NCBI GenBank assembly: GCA_016705475.1
Contig: JADIYD010000010.1
Location: 124,001 to 188,000 of the forward strand
DNA from: Betaproteobacteria bacterium
GTDB taxonomy: Bacteria; Pseudomonadota; Gammaproteobacteria; Burkholderiales; Rhodocyclaceae
DNA: 64,000 bases
Direction: 5' to 3'
Shown here in pieces: positions 7,991 through 16,900 of the stretch. Made by a program: the position numbers and the translations under genes. The notes under the pieces are model-generated. The model saw nothing but the letters and a program-made list of their open reading frames with translations. It was not told the DNA's origin and searched no databases. How positions within the stretch are numbered: position 1 is the stretch's first letter; every line of letters begins with the position of its first letter.

Positions 7991-9349
7991 ATGTCGATGG
8001 AAGTAGAACAAAAGCTCAGGATCGCCGTTGCGGCGGCTGTACAGTTGCCGAATGTGAGCGACATGGAGTTCGAGGCATCGCTCATGGAGCTGCGCGAACT
8101 AGCCAAGACGCTGGGCTTCAAGGTGGTCCATACCTTCGTGCAAAAGCGCACCAGCTTCGATACGACGGGTTATCTGGGTGTCGGCAAGCGCCAGGAGATT
8201 CGCGCCTTTGTGCATGGCGAGCCGATTTTTGATGAGGCGGGGGATCAGATACTGTCGCTCGCCGAGTCGAATCTGCCGGAAATCGACGCGATTCTCGTCG
8301 ACCACGAGATTTCGCCATCGCAGGCGCGCAATCTGGAAGTCGAGGCTGGTTGCGAGGTCATGGACCGGACCATGGTCATCCTCGAAATTTTCCATCGCAA
8401 TGCCCGTTCGCGGGCGGCCAAGGCGCAGGTTGAAATTGCCCGCCTCGGCTACATGGCGCCACGCCTGCGCGAGGCAGCCAAGCTGGCCGGGCCGCAGGGT
8501 CGGCAGCGCAGCGGGGTCGGTGGTCGCGGCGCCGGTGAGTCGCATACCGAACTCGATAAACGCAAGATCCGCGACCGCATCGCCGAGTTGCAGCTTGAAA
8601 TCCTCGCCATGGAGGCCGAGCGCAAGACGCAGCGCGCCCGTCGCCAGGAGCGCCAGAGTCAGGCCGCCGTTGCGCTGGTCGGCTACACCAACGCTGGCAA
8701 GTCGACGTTGATGCGGGCACTGACGGGCAGCGAGGTGCTGGTCGCCAACAAGCTGTTCGCAACGCTCGACACCACCGTCCGCGCTCTCTATCCGGAGAGC
8801 GTGCCGCGTGTGCTGGTCAGCGATACGGTCGGTTTCATCAAGAACCTGCCACACGGTCTGGTTGCGTCGTTCAAGTCCACGCTCGACGAGGCGCTTGATG
8901 CGTCCTTGTTGCTCCATGTTATCGACGCCAGCGACCCCGGCTTCGAACGTCAGCTGGAAGTCACCGACAAGGTGCTCGAAGAAATCGGCGCCGATGTTGT
9001 GCCGCGCCTGCGCATCTTCAACAAGATCGACCACGTCGGCGATATCGAGGCACAGGCCGAGTGCGAAGCGGCCTTGCGGGCCAAGTATCCCGATTGCGTC
9101 GTGATGAGCGCCCGCCGGCCGGACGAAGTGGCCGCGCTACGCCTCAAGATCATCGCCTTTTTCCAGCGCGATCACGTTGAGGCGGAGCTGTTCCTGCCGT
9201 GGTCGGCGCAACAGTTGCGCAAGGACATCTTTGCTTCCTGCGAGGTGCTGGAGGAGCGTGCCGACGAGGCTGGGGCTTTCTTCTCCGTGCGCGGTGAAGG
9301 CGCTGTCATCGAGGCCTTGCGCGAGCAGCTGGCGAAGGTTTCCGGCTAG
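7991..9349 (+). CDS. hflX: HflX-type ribosome-associated GTPase
   Basis: A P-loop GTPase of the Obg-HflX group that binds the large ribosomal subunit and can split stalled ribosomes. The N-terminal HflX domain includes GYLGVGKRQEIRAF and the RGAGESHTELDKR segment, a variant of the usual GPGETQLE loop. The GTPase domain follows with G1 VGYTNAGKST, G3 DTVGF and G4 NKID, then a C-terminal domain to about residue 453. The ATG at 7991 is chosen; an in-frame TTG lies 27 bases upstream and another ATG 6 bases downstream, and no start has a strong ribosome site. It is not next to hfq here, unlike many proteobacterial hflX genes, so it may be a second HflX-like paralogue. Confidence 0.85.
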   Translation: MSMEVEQKLRIAVAAAVQLPNVSDMEFEASLMELRELAKTLGFKVVHTFVQKRTSFDTTGYLGVGKRQEIRAFVHGEPIFDEAGDQILSLAESNLPEIDAILVDHEISPSQARNLEVEAGCEVMDRTMVILEIFHRNARSRAAKAQVEIARLGYMAPRLREAAKLAGPQGRQRSGVGGRGAGESHTELDKRKIRDRIAELQLEILAMEAERKTQRARRQERQSQAAVALVGYTNAGKSTLMRALTGSEVLVANKLFATLDTTVRALYPESVPRVLVSDTVGFIKNLPHGLVASFKSTLDEALDASLLLHVIDASDPGFERQLEVTDKVLEEIGADVVPRLRIFNKIDHVGDIEAQAECEAALRAKYPDCVVMSARRPDEVAALRLKIIAFFQRDHVEAELFLPWSAQQLRKDIFASCEVLEERADEAGAFFSVRGEGAVIEALREQLAKVSG

Positions 9350-9374
9350 CGTTCAGGGCAATAACTCCGGATTT

Positions 9375-9412
9375 CTACGGTCAACCGGAATAATTGGCCA
9401 ATTTTGAAATTT
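9375..9412 (+). repeat. Dispersed 38-bp motif, copy 2
   Basis: CTACGGTCAACCGGAA, then TAATTGGCCAATTTTGAAAT. It lies 25 bases after the hflX stop in a convergent gap, immediately before a terminator hairpin. Confidence 0.85.
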
Positions 9413-9414
9413 AC

Positions 9415-9447
9415 TGAAGCGCCGGGTTGCCCCCGGCGTTTTCAGTT
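9415..9447. terminator. Bidirectional terminator between hflX and the ABC exporter
   Basis: Hairpin CTGAAGCGCCGGG, loop, CCCGGCG followed by TTTTCAG. The GC-rich stem with T-rich flank sits between convergent genes and overlaps the stop codon of the ATPase gene by a few bases. Confidence 0.75.
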
Positions 9448-10161
9448 TGTTGCGGCCTGATGGCGCGTGTCGGCAACGATGTCGCCGTCCACCATCTCGA
9501 TGATCCGGTCGCAGCGGGCGGCGAGGCGGCGGTCGTGGGTGACGATCAGGAAGGTGGTGTTGAGCCGGGTGTTGACCTCGCGGAGCAGGGCGAAAACATC
9601 GTCGGCGGAATGGGTGTCGAGGTTGCCGGTGGGTTCGTCGGCGAGGACCAGCGAGGGGCTCATGGCCAGGGCGCGGGCGATGGCGACGCGCTGCTGCTGG
9701 CCACCGGAGAGCTGGTTGGCGAGATTCTGCTTGCGCTCGGCGAGGCCCACCTGGTCGAGCAGCGTGCCGGCCTGGGCGAACATGTCGGCATCGGGCCGGC
9801 CGCGGGCGACAAGCAGCGGCATGGCGACGTTCTCCAGCGCCGTGAAGGCGGGGATCAGGTGGTGGTGCTGGAAGACGAAGCCGATGCGCTGGCCGCGCAG
9901 GCGGGTCAGGCCGGTGTCGTCGAGCTGGCCGGTTTCCTGGCCGTCGATGAATAGTTGGCCGCCGCTCGGCCGGTCGAGCAGGCCGATGAGGTTGAGCAGG
10001 GTGCTTTTGCCGGAGCCGGAGGGGCCGATCAGGGCGGAAAATTCGCCGCGTTCGAGGCGCAGGTCGATGCCGTGCAGGATTTCGCTTTCCGTTTCGCCGC
10101 TGCCGTAGGATTTGCGGATGCCGGTTAGCTGGAGGACGGGATTGGTCACAAGATCAGCCAC
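9442..10161 (-). CDS. ABC transporter ATPase, LolD/MacB-type
   Basis: ATPase of a type VII (MacB/LolCDE-like) ABC system that works on lipoproteins, antibiotics or envelope substrates from the inner membrane. Walker A is GPSGSGKST, the Q-loop is FVFQHHHLIPAFTALENV, the signature is LSGGQQQRVAIARAL, and Walker B is LVLADEPTGNLD, all typical of the LolD/MacB family. The open frame extends to 10251, but the GTG at 10161 (or a second at 10149) is preferred: it overlaps the end of the permease gene (stop at 10154) and the protein then starts VADLVTNPVLQL. It is the last gene of an adaptor-permease-ATPase operon. Confidence 0.88.
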   Translation of the reverse strand: MADLVTNPVLQLTGIRKSYGSGETESEILHGIDLRLERGEFSALIGPSGSGKSTLLNLIGLLDRPSGGQLFIDGQETGQLDDTGLTRLRGQRIGFVFQHHHLIPAFTALENVAMPLLVARGRPDADMFAQAGTLLDQVGLAERKQNLANQLSGGQQQRVAIARALAMSPSLVLADEPTGNLDTHSADDVFALLREVNTRLNTTFLIVTHDRRLAARCDRIIEMVDGDIVADTRHQAATN

Positions 10162-11374
10162 GGATCGCCACCACGGGGTCAAGGCGCGCCGCGCGTCGCG
10201 CCGGCAGCAGTGCGGAGAGGATGCCGACCAGGCTGGCACCGCCGGCCGCAATGGCGACCAGCCACGGGTCGACGCCGATGATGAACATCGGCGTGCCGTC
10301 CGGGTTGCGCGCCATGAGCCGCCAGAGCATCAGGAACAGCCAGGCCAGGCCGGAGCCAAGCAGCGAACCGAAGAAGCCGACAATGCCGCCCTGCAGCAGA
10401 AAGATACGCAGCATCTGCCCCTGCGAGGCGCCCATGGCGCGCAGGATGCCGATTTCGCGGGCGCGCTGGATGACCGAAACGACGAGCACGCTGGCGATGC
10501 CGAAGGCGACCGAGAGGCCGATGAAAAAGCGGATGACGTTGCTCGACACGCGCTGCGAGGTCAGCGCCGTGACGAACTGGGCGTTGGTCTTGATCCAGCT
10601 ATCTGCGGTCAACCCGGTTTCGGCGGCAATTTTGCTGGCCAGCCGTTCAGCCTCGTCGATGTCGTGCAGCGAAATGTCGATGCTCGACACGCCGCCGACC
10701 AGATCGAGCAGGCTTTGCGCCGAGCGCAGGCTGACATAGACGTTGCGGCCGTTGACGCCCTTGTTGCCGAGGTCGAACAGGCCGGTGACGGTGAAGGTTT
10801 CGGTGGCATCGCCGGCCGTCGTGATGCGGATCTTGTCACCGATGTCGGCGCCGAGATCCTTGGCCAGCTCGATGCCGATCACCGCCTCGCCGGCGCCGAT
10901 GCGCAACTGGCCGGCAACCATGCGCTCGGGCAGGGCGATGACGCCGCTGTAGCGCACCGGGTCGATACCGAGCAGGGTGATCGCCTTGTTGGCGTCGCCA
11001 CGCACGACGAAGGCCGGGCCGGCGGCAATCGGCGAAATGGCGGCAATTTCCGGCAGCCCTTCCAGCCGGGCCTGAATCTGCTGCCACTGGTCGATTGAGC
11101 GTAGGCGCTGGGCCTGTTTTTGCAGGCGCAGGGCAATGCCCGCGGGCGGTGACTGCGGCCGGGCAATTTCCTCGGGCGGCAGGAGGACGATATGGGCCTG
11201 CGAACTGAGCGTGCGCTTGACCAGATTGGCCTGCAAGCCGGAAAGCAGCGCCGACATGAAGACGATGACGGCGACGCCAACACCAACGCCGACGATGATC
11301 AGCAGCGACTGCATGCGGCCCTCACGCAGGAAGCGGATGGCGGCGATCCACTCGAATGGCATCCAGTATTTCAT
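10154..11374 (-). CDS. MacB/LolC-type ABC permease (FtsX-like)
   Basis: A 406-residue inner-membrane permease with the MacB/FtsX layout. It has one N-terminal helix (SLLIIVGVGVGVAVIVFMSA, about residues 23-42), a large periplasmic domain (about 45-270), and three C-terminal helices starting FFIGLSVAFGIASVLVV and ending ARLDPVVAIRG. It forms a tripartite exporter with the adjacent adaptor and ATPase. Its start codon lies inside a copy of the dispersed motif: the ATG comes from the AAAAATGAAAT tail, leaving only a weak ribosome-binding sequence. Confidence 0.87.
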   Translation of the reverse strand: MKYWMPFEWIAAIRFLREGRMQSLLIIVGVGVGVAVIVFMSALLSGLQANLVKRTLSSQAHIVLLPPEEIARPQSPPAGIALRLQKQAQRLRSIDQWQQIQARLEGLPEIAAISPIAAGPAFVVRGDANKAITLLGIDPVRYSGVIALPERMVAGQLRIGAGEAVIGIELAKDLGADIGDKIRITTAGDATETFTVTGLFDLGNKGVNGRNVYVSLRSAQSLLDLVGGVSSIDISLHDIDEAERLASKIAAETGLTADSWIKTNAQFVTALTSQRVSSNVIRFFIGLSVAFGIASVLVVSVIQRAREIGILRAMGASQGQMLRIFLLQGGIVGFFGSLLGSGLAWLFLMLWRLMARNPDGTPMFIIGVDPWLVAIAAGGASLVGILSALLPARRAARLDPVVAIRG

Positions 11375-11405
11375 TTTTGGCCGTTATTTCCGGTTGACCG
11401 TGGAA
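11369..11405 (-). repeat. Dispersed 38-bp motif, copy 3, bridging a stop and a start codon
   Basis: Read on the minus strand: CCACGGTCAACCGGAAATAA, then CGGCCAAAAATGAAAT. The left part encodes the last residues (STVNRK-stop) of the adaptor, and the tail supplies the ATG of the permease. The copy is therefore the whole junction between the two genes. Confidence 0.85.
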
Positions 11406-12598
11406 ACCTTGCGTCCATCGGCTAGGGCCTGGCTGGCCGCCGCCAACGCTTCGCCGGCAACGACGCCGTCGAGAATTTCCACCCGGCCGGCGCCGCGGAT
11501 GCCCAACTTGACCGGCTGGCGCTGTGCCACGCCGTCGCGCACCACCATCACCCACGGCTGGCCGGAAGCCAGGTCGCGGATGACATCGGCCGGCACGATC
11601 AGCGTGTCGGCGCGGTGGGCCGAGGCGATGTCGATGGAAACGGTCATTTCATGCTTCAGGTAAGCCGGCGGTTCGGCTACGCGCAGGCGGATTTCGACCG
11701 AGCCGCGCTGGGCATCGACGGCCGGCGCGATGTAGGTGACCTCAGCCTTAAAGTGTTCGCCCGGGTAAGCGTCGGCCGAAGCCAGCGCCGTCTGGCCAAG
11801 CTGGAGCAGGGCGATATTTTTTTCGTCGATCTGCGCCGTCAGTTCGGTGTCGCCCTTCGGCGCCACGGCCAGCAAAACCTTGCCCGGCTGCACCATGTCG
11901 CCGGCTTCGACATTGCGCGTTAGCACCCGGCCGGCACCCGGCGCCGTCAGCGTCGCGTAGGCCAGCCGCGCTTCGGCCACGGCCAGCGCGGCGCGCGCCT
12001 GTTCGACATTGCTGCGCACCACCTGCACCTCGGTGCCGCCCGGCTGGTTGCTGGCCAACTGCAATTTGGCCGCCTGCCACTGGCTGTCGGCAACCTGCGC
12101 ATTGCGCCGGGCATCGTCGAGTTGGGCGGTGCTGTAAAAACCCTTGGCGACCAGTTCGCCGACCCGTTCGAATTGGCGCTTCGCCTGCTGGGCGGTGGCT
12201 TCTGCCTGCTGTACGCTTTGCTCGGCTACCGGCAGCGCGAGGCGGTCGAGCTGGCGCTGTTTGGCCTCGGCCTGCGTCAGGCTGGCCCGCGCCTGGGCGG
12301 CACTCGCCCGCCATTCGGTGTCATCAAGCTGGATCATTGTCTGGCCGGACGTCACGGCATCGCCTTCGCGCACCTTGACGGCGACGACGCGGGCGCTGAT
12401 CTGCGCCGCCACCTCGATGCGCTGGGGAGTGCGCACCCGGCCGCTGGCCACCACCGCCTGGCGCAGTTCGCCGCGTTCGGCCACGGCAACCACGACGCGC
12501 TCGCCACCCCAGCCCGTATAGCCGGCGACAAGCAAGGCCAGCGCGATAACCGCTGCGATGACGAATAGGCTGGATCGAGAACGAAGGGGGCGGGTCAT
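11384..12598 (-). CDS. Periplasmic adaptor (MacA/HlyD-like) of a tripartite exporter
   Basis: A 404-residue membrane-fusion protein. It has an N-terminal anchor helix (LFVIAAVIALALLVAGYTGW, about residues 11-30), a lipoyl half-motif (ISARVVAVKVREGDAV), a long alanine/glutamine-rich coiled-coil hairpin (about 95-205), a second lipoyl half (GRVLTRNVEAGDMVQPG), then beta-barrel and membrane-proximal domains. It links the MacB-like permease to an outer-membrane channel, none of which is visible. The C-terminal STVNRK is encoded by a dispersed-motif copy. It is first in the operon. Confidence 0.87.
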   Translation of the reverse strand: MTRPLRSRSSLFVIAAVIALALLVAGYTGWGGERVVVAVAERGELRQAVVASGRVRTPQRIEVAAQISARVVAVKVREGDAVTSGQTMIQLDDTEWRASAAQARASLTQAEAKQRQLDRLALPVAEQSVQQAEATAQQAKRQFERVGELVAKGFYSTAQLDDARRNAQVADSQWQAAKLQLASNQPGGTEVQVVRSNVEQARAALAVAEARLAYATLTAPGAGRVLTRNVEAGDMVQPGKVLLAVAPKGDTELTAQIDEKNIALLQLGQTALASADAYPGEHFKAEVTYIAPAVDAQRGSVEIRLRVAEPPAYLKHEMTVSIDIASAHRADTLIVPADVIRDLASGQPWVMVVRDGVAQRQPVKLGIRGAGRVEILDGVVAGEALAAASQALADGRKVSTVNRK

Positions 12599-13011
12599 GG
12601 GGGGCTGATTTTTTATGAGTGAAAGATGGGGCAGGACACGATCTTAAACGATGGGCGGTAGCGCACGGCGTATAACGGTTTGCTTATTTTCCACTATCCC
12701 TTTGCGGGGCTTCTGGGCGCATCGCGCAGGTCTACGGACCGTCATGCGCAACCTGTCGATCACACTGGCCATGAACGCCTTCGGCAGCGCCGCCTCCGAC
12801 GCCTCCATGGTCATCACGCTGGCCTACATCATCCAGGTCCAGTCCGCTGCTTGGTACGTCAAGCTGACCGATACGCTTTTCGGGAAAAAACCGGCTCAGG
12901 GCTGATGCTGTGACAACTGGTCGCGGCAACAATTTATGCTGATAGGCAAAGCCGGGAAAACATAATAGATTCCTGTTACATCGCCGCATCCATCATGAAA
13001 CGACAGCTCTT
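12599..13011. other. 413-base gap between divergent genes
   Basis: This separates the adaptor gene (minus) from the hybrid kinase gene (plus) and must hold promoters for both. A possible short reading frame at 12744-12905 is listed separately. No terminator or clear operator was recognised. Confidence 0.4.
12744..12905 (+). CDS. Possible small membrane-associated protein, unrecognised
   Basis: A 53-codon frame MRNLSITLAMNAFGSAASD continues through a hydrophobic stretch (MVITLAYIIQVQ) and a KLTDTLFGKK tail before TGA. Amino acid composition looks protein-like, with one likely helix, and the same frame stays open upstream to 12651 without a convincing start. The ribosome site is weak. I do not recognise the family; it could be a remnant of a longer gene. 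Confidence 0.35.
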   Translation: MRNLSITLAMNAFGSAASDASMVITLAYIIQVQSAAWYVKLTDTLFGKKPAQG

Positions 13012-15453
13012 GTGAAACTCCATTTCCTGCACCGCTCGCTCAAGACACGCATCACGCTCTTTACGCTGACGATTTTCTTGCTCAGCCTTTGGGCGATGGC
13101 CTATTTCGCGACCCGGGTCGTCCAGGAAGACATGGTGGAACTGTTGAACGAGCAGCAGGCCTCAACGGCGCATCTGGTCGCCGACAAAATTAGTGAGGAG
13201 TTGCAAAACCGGTTGGATGCCTTGGAGTCACTGTCCACGCGCCTGGATGAGCGCGTGATGGCTCAGCCCAATGCGCTTCAGGCAGTGCTGGAAGACCGCG
13301 TCGCGATGAACCAGCTTTTTAACGGCGGTTTTTTTGTCATCGATCGCGAGGGAACGGCGATTGCATCCCTACCGGTTGCTGCCAACCGGATCGGTATCAA
13401 CTACATGGATCAGGAATCCATCGCTACTACGCTCACGGAAGGCAAGCCGACGATTAGCAAGGTGGTTATCGGCAGGGCGCTGCATGTGCCGGTATTCGGA
13501 ATGATCGTGCCAAAGCGAGACGCTCAGGGACAGGTCATCGGTGGCATCGTGGGGATCATCAATCTCACCGGAGAGAACTTCCTCGACCGGATCATGCACC
13601 CCTATGCCAAGACAGGCGGCTTTGTGGTCGTTTCGCGGCAGCAGCGGATGATGGTGGCGGCAACCGACAAGCGGCGGGTGATGGAGTCCGCACCCGCACC
13701 CGGCGTTAACCCTGCGATCGACCGTTTTCTGGACGGGCACGAAGGCACCGTCGCCTTTGTGAATCCGCGGGGCCATGAGGTCTTTCAGTCGGTCAAAGGC
13801 ATTCCTCTGGCCAACTGGTATGTTGGCGTGCAACTGCCGGTGGCGGAGGCGCTGGCGCCGATTCGTGACATGCAGGAGAAAATGTTGCTGGCGGCGATAC
13901 TTTTGACCCTGCTCGCCGGCGGACTGACCTGGTGGATGCTGCGGCGTCAACTGAAGCCCATGCAGATCGCCGCTGCAGCCCTGCGCGATGGTTCGGCTAC
14001 CGGTCAGACGACCGGTGTCTTGCCCTATCCTGTGCAGGATGAAATCGGACAGCTCGTGGGCGGCTTCAATGGGCTGCTTGAAACGCTGAAACAGCGGGAA
14101 CAGCTGTTTCAATTGGAGCGTGACAGCACCCGCGACATTCTGGCGACGGTGGAGGCAATGATTGTCGCGCTCGATGTCGAGGGGCGAATCACGCTGGTCA
14201 ACCGCAAGGCGTGCGAAATACTGGGCTACCGCGAAGACGAGTTGCTTGGGCAGGACTGGTTTGCCACCTGCCTGCCGGGCAGTATCGATGTCGACCAGGT
14301 GCGCAACGTGTTCAAACAGGCCTTGGCAGGCCAGCTCGGCGTTCTGGAGTGCTACGAGAACCCGGTGCGCATCCGCAGTGGTGATGAGCGCCTGATCGCC
14401 TGGCACAACAGCAGCATCCGCGACAAGGACGGCAGCATCATCGGCGCCCTGTCGGCCGGCGAGGACATCACCGAGCGCAAGCAGGCAGAGGAAGATCTGC
14501 GCAAGAGCGAAGAGCGGTATCGGGTCATCACTAACCATTCGCCTGCCGGTATTTTCCAGACTGATGCACAAGGGGATTGCATTTTTGTTAATCCACGCTG
14601 GTGTGATATCGCCGGGCTGACATCGGATGAAGCCTTGGGACAAGGCTGGAGTCAGGCATTGCACCCGGATGACAAGCAGGCGGTGTTTGATGGATGGTAT
14701 GCGGCAACCATGGCCGGATTGTCCTGGGACTGGGAATGCCGCTTTGTGACGAAACAAGGCAAGGTGTCGTGGATCACCGGGCACGCTGAAGCGCTTTTTG
14801 ACACGTATGGGAATGCTCAGGGCTACCTTGGGGTCATCGTTGATATCACCGAGCGCAAGCATTTTGAACAAGCGCTGCGCGAAAGTGAAAGTCTTTTCCG
14901 AAGCATGTACGAGAACGCGCCGCTGCCTTATCAGTCGCTCGACATCGAGGGCAATATTCTTGATGCCAATAAGGAATGGCTGAAGCAATTGGGTTACGAA
15001 CGACAGGAGGTGCTGGGTCGCTTCATTGGCGATTTCATTACCGCCGAGTCAGTCCCGACCTTGTCTTGCGAGTTTCCGAGATTCAAGGAATCCGGTCGTG
15101 TCGATGGGCCGGTTTTCGAGTTCAAGTGCAAGGATGGCAGCCTGAAGTTCATGGAAGTGAATGGTCGTATCGGCCGCGACAGCGCGGGCAATTTCGTTCG
15201 CACGCACTGCATCCTGACGGACGTGACCTTGCGCAAGCAGATGGAAGATGCGACCAGGCAGCACCGCGAGCATCTCGAAAAACTGGTTGCCAAACGCACT
15301 CAGGAACTGGACTCGGCCAGGGAAGCTGCCGAAACGGCCAACGTCGCCAAGAGCGCCTTCCTGGCCAACATGAGCCACGAGATTCGGACTCCGCTCAATG
15401 CCATCACCGGCATGGCCCACATCCTGCGCCGCAGTGGCCTGACACCACAGTAG
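13012..15453 (+). CDS. Hybrid sensor histidine kinase, N-terminal part up to an in-frame amber codon
   Basis: The first 813 codons of a membrane hybrid kinase. It has TM1 (about 13-36), a periplasmic Cache-like sensor (40-285), TM2 (289-310), HAMP (311-360), and three PAS/PAC domains (about 375-490, 498-620, 625-750, two of them ending in DITERK). The dimerisation/phosphoacceptor helix has FLANMSHEIRTPLN with the H-box histidine near residue 788. A TAG at 15451-15453 stops translation at LTPQ, just after the phosphoacceptor helix starts. The start is GTG; an upstream ATG at 12995 is in another frame. The product would have an intact sensor and phosphoacceptor histidine but no ATP-binding domain. 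Confidence 0.85.
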   Translation: MKLHFLHRSLKTRITLFTLTIFLLSLWAMAYFATRVVQEDMVELLNEQQASTAHLVADKISEELQNRLDALESLSTRLDERVMAQPNALQAVLEDRVAMNQLFNGGFFVIDREGTAIASLPVAANRIGINYMDQESIATTLTEGKPTISKVVIGRALHVPVFGMIVPKRDAQGQVIGGIVGIINLTGENFLDRIMHPYAKTGGFVVVSRQQRMMVAATDKRRVMESAPAPGVNPAIDRFLDGHEGTVAFVNPRGHEVFQSVKGIPLANWYVGVQLPVAEALAPIRDMQEKMLLAAILLTLLAGGLTWWMLRRQLKPMQIAAAALRDGSATGQTTGVLPYPVQDEIGQLVGGFNGLLETLKQREQLFQLERDSTRDILATVEAMIVALDVEGRITLVNRKACEILGYREDELLGQDWFATCLPGSIDVDQVRNVFKQALAGQLGVLECYENPVRIRSGDERLIAWHNSSIRDKDGSIIGALSAGEDITERKQAEEDLRKSEERYRVITNHSPAGIFQTDAQGDCIFVNPRWCDIAGLTSDEALGQGWSQALHPDDKQAVFDGWYAATMAGLSWDWECRFVTKQGKVSWITGHAEALFDTYGNAQGYLGVIVDITERKHFEQALRESESLFRSMYENAPLPYQSLDIEGNILDANKEWLKQLGYERQEVLGRFIGDFITAESVPTLSCEFPRFKESGRVDGPVFEFKCKDGSLKFMEVNGRIGRDSAGNFVRTHCILTDVTLRKQMEDATRQHREHLEKLVAKRTQELDSAREAAETANVAKSAFLANMSHEIRTPLNAITGMAHILRRSGLTPQ

Positions 15454-16476
15454 ACCGACAAGCTCGACAAGATCGAAGGCGCCGGCAATCACCTGCTCAG
15501 AATCATCAACGATGTGCTCGACCTCTCCAAGATCGAAGCCGGCAAGTTCACACTCGACGATGCCCCGGTTCACGTCGAAGCCCTGCTCGGCAACATCAGC
15601 TCGATGCTCGGCCAAAAGGCGCGCAGCAAAGGGCTGCGCCTGCAGATCGAAACCGTCTCCTTGCCCCACAACCTGCATGGCGACCCCACCCGGCTGCAAC
15701 AGGCCCTGCTCAACTACACCGGCAATGCCCTCAAGTTCACCGAGTGCGGCCACATTACCCTCAGGGTGAAGGAAGAAGCGCAGACCGACGGAACCGCCAC
15801 CCTGCGTTTCGAAGTCGAGGATAGCGGCATCGGCATCGCCCCCGAGGCCGAGGCCAAGCTCTTCGGTGCCTTCGAACAGGCAGACAACTCGACCACCCGC
15901 AAGTACGGCGGCACCGGCCTGGGTCTGGCCATCACCAAGAAGATTGCCGAAGTGATGGGCGGCACCGCCGGCGTCACCAGCACCGAAGGCCAGGGCAGTA
16001 CCTTCTGGTTCACGGCGGTGCTCAGGAAGGGAGCGAATGTGGTCGAGGAAGCCGCCCGGAGCGTGGTGGAATCTGCCGAGGCCATCCGGCGTGACCATGC
16101 CGGCAAGCACATCCTGCTCGTGGAAGACGAAGCGATCAACCGGGAAGTAGGCCAGATGTTGCTCGAAGAAGTCGGCCTCAAGGTCGATCTGGCCGAGGAT
16201 GGCCGACAGGCCGTGGAGAAAACCCGTTCAGGCAACTACGCCGTGATCCTCATGGACATGCAGATGCCGGTACTGGATGGCCTCGAAGCGACCCGACAAA
16301 TCAGACAACTCTCCGGTCGCGAGACGACCCCCATCGTGGCGATGACGGCGAATGCCTTCATCGAAAGCAAGGATCAGTGCTTCGAGGCAGGCATGGATGA
16401 CTTCATCGCCAAACCGGTCGCCCCCGAGGCGCTCTACGAGACCTTGTTGCGGTGGCTGGAGAAGGGTTCGCGCTGA
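15454..16476 (+). pseudogene. Hybrid sensor histidine kinase, C-terminal part downstream of the amber codon
   Basis: Same frame as the preceding segment. It resumes TDKLDKIEGAGNHLL, then the rest of the HisKA domain (INDVLDLSKIEAGK), and a HATPase domain with N-box NYTGNALKFTE, G1 DSGIGIAPE and G2 GGTGLGLAITKK. A receiver domain follows (ILLVEDEAINREV, phosphoacceptor in ILMDMQMPVLDGLEA, KPVAPEALYE tail). One base change (TAG to CAG, Gln) would restore a kinase of about 1,154 residues. A separate start (for example the ATG at 15514) has no obvious ribosome site. The sequence is otherwise undecayed, so the nonsense change is recent, suppressed, or an error. Confidence 0.75.
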
Positions 16477-16645
16477 GCGGACGGTTTGAAGCCGTTTTCC
16501 GAGAGTGAAAACTGGGGAAATTGAATGGCCGCTTGCGGCAGATTCAAATGTCACCCGGTTTGGGTTGCTTGGAAATGTGATTCTGTCAGCCAGTCACCGA
16601 TTCATTTAATTGGCCGAACTATCGCGATACAACGGTGAAACGGGC

Positions 16646-16685
16646 TTGCTGCGGTCAACCGAAAAAAACACCCAAAATTGAAATG
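16646..16685 (+). repeat. Dispersed 38-bp motif, copy 4
   Basis: TTGCTGCGGTCAACCG, an A-run, CACCCAAAATTGAAATG. It is located 169 bases after the kinase frame and directly before a terminator-like hairpin. Confidence 0.8.
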
Positions 16686-16725
16686 TAAAAAAGCCCCAGC
16701 CAGACAGCGCCGGGGTTTTTGTTTG
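16685..16725. terminator. Terminator-like hairpin between convergent genes
   Basis: AAAAAAGCCCCAGC, a short loop, then GCGCCGGGGTTTTTG. The CCCC/GGGG stem is flanked by A- and T-runs and is usable from both directions, between the kinase gene and the minus-strand genes at 16738-17335. Pairing is imperfect. Confidence 0.55.
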
Positions 16726-16737
16726 CGGCGGGTTTCT

Positions 16738-16880
16738 TCAGGCGTCGCGCAAGGCCAGGGTCCAGGCTTCCATCGCCTCGTTGGCTGGTTGCATCGGGTC
16801 TTCCATGAAGCTGATGACGAATTTGTCGCCCATGTCGGTTACGAAGTGGGATGTTTTTCCTGAAGCAGGGTCTGTGTCAT
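16738..16880 (-). pseudogene. Small conserved-looking protein with a one-base shift in an A-run
   Basis: On the minus strand, GGGAGAACC precedes an ATG at 16880 that opens MTQTLLQEK and then terminates after 13 codons (HPTS-stop). The adjacent frame reads TSHFVTDMGDKFVISFMEDP and then an Ala/Glu-rich tail ending LALRDA. One extra A in the A-run (plus-strand T-run at 16854-16858) would give a single 47-residue protein. It follows the DUF2141 gene on the same strand. Family unknown. Either a frameshifted small gene or a homopolymer error. Confidence 0.45.
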
Positions 16881-16900
16881 GGTTCTCCCGTGCGTTAAGA

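Noticed and set aside
10602..10635. TCTGCGGTCAACCCGG with a GGCAATTTTG tail inside the MacB-like permease gene, resembling the dispersed motif
   Set aside because: The core has an extra C and there is no A-run. It encodes ordinary permease sequence, so it is counted only as a possible decayed copy.
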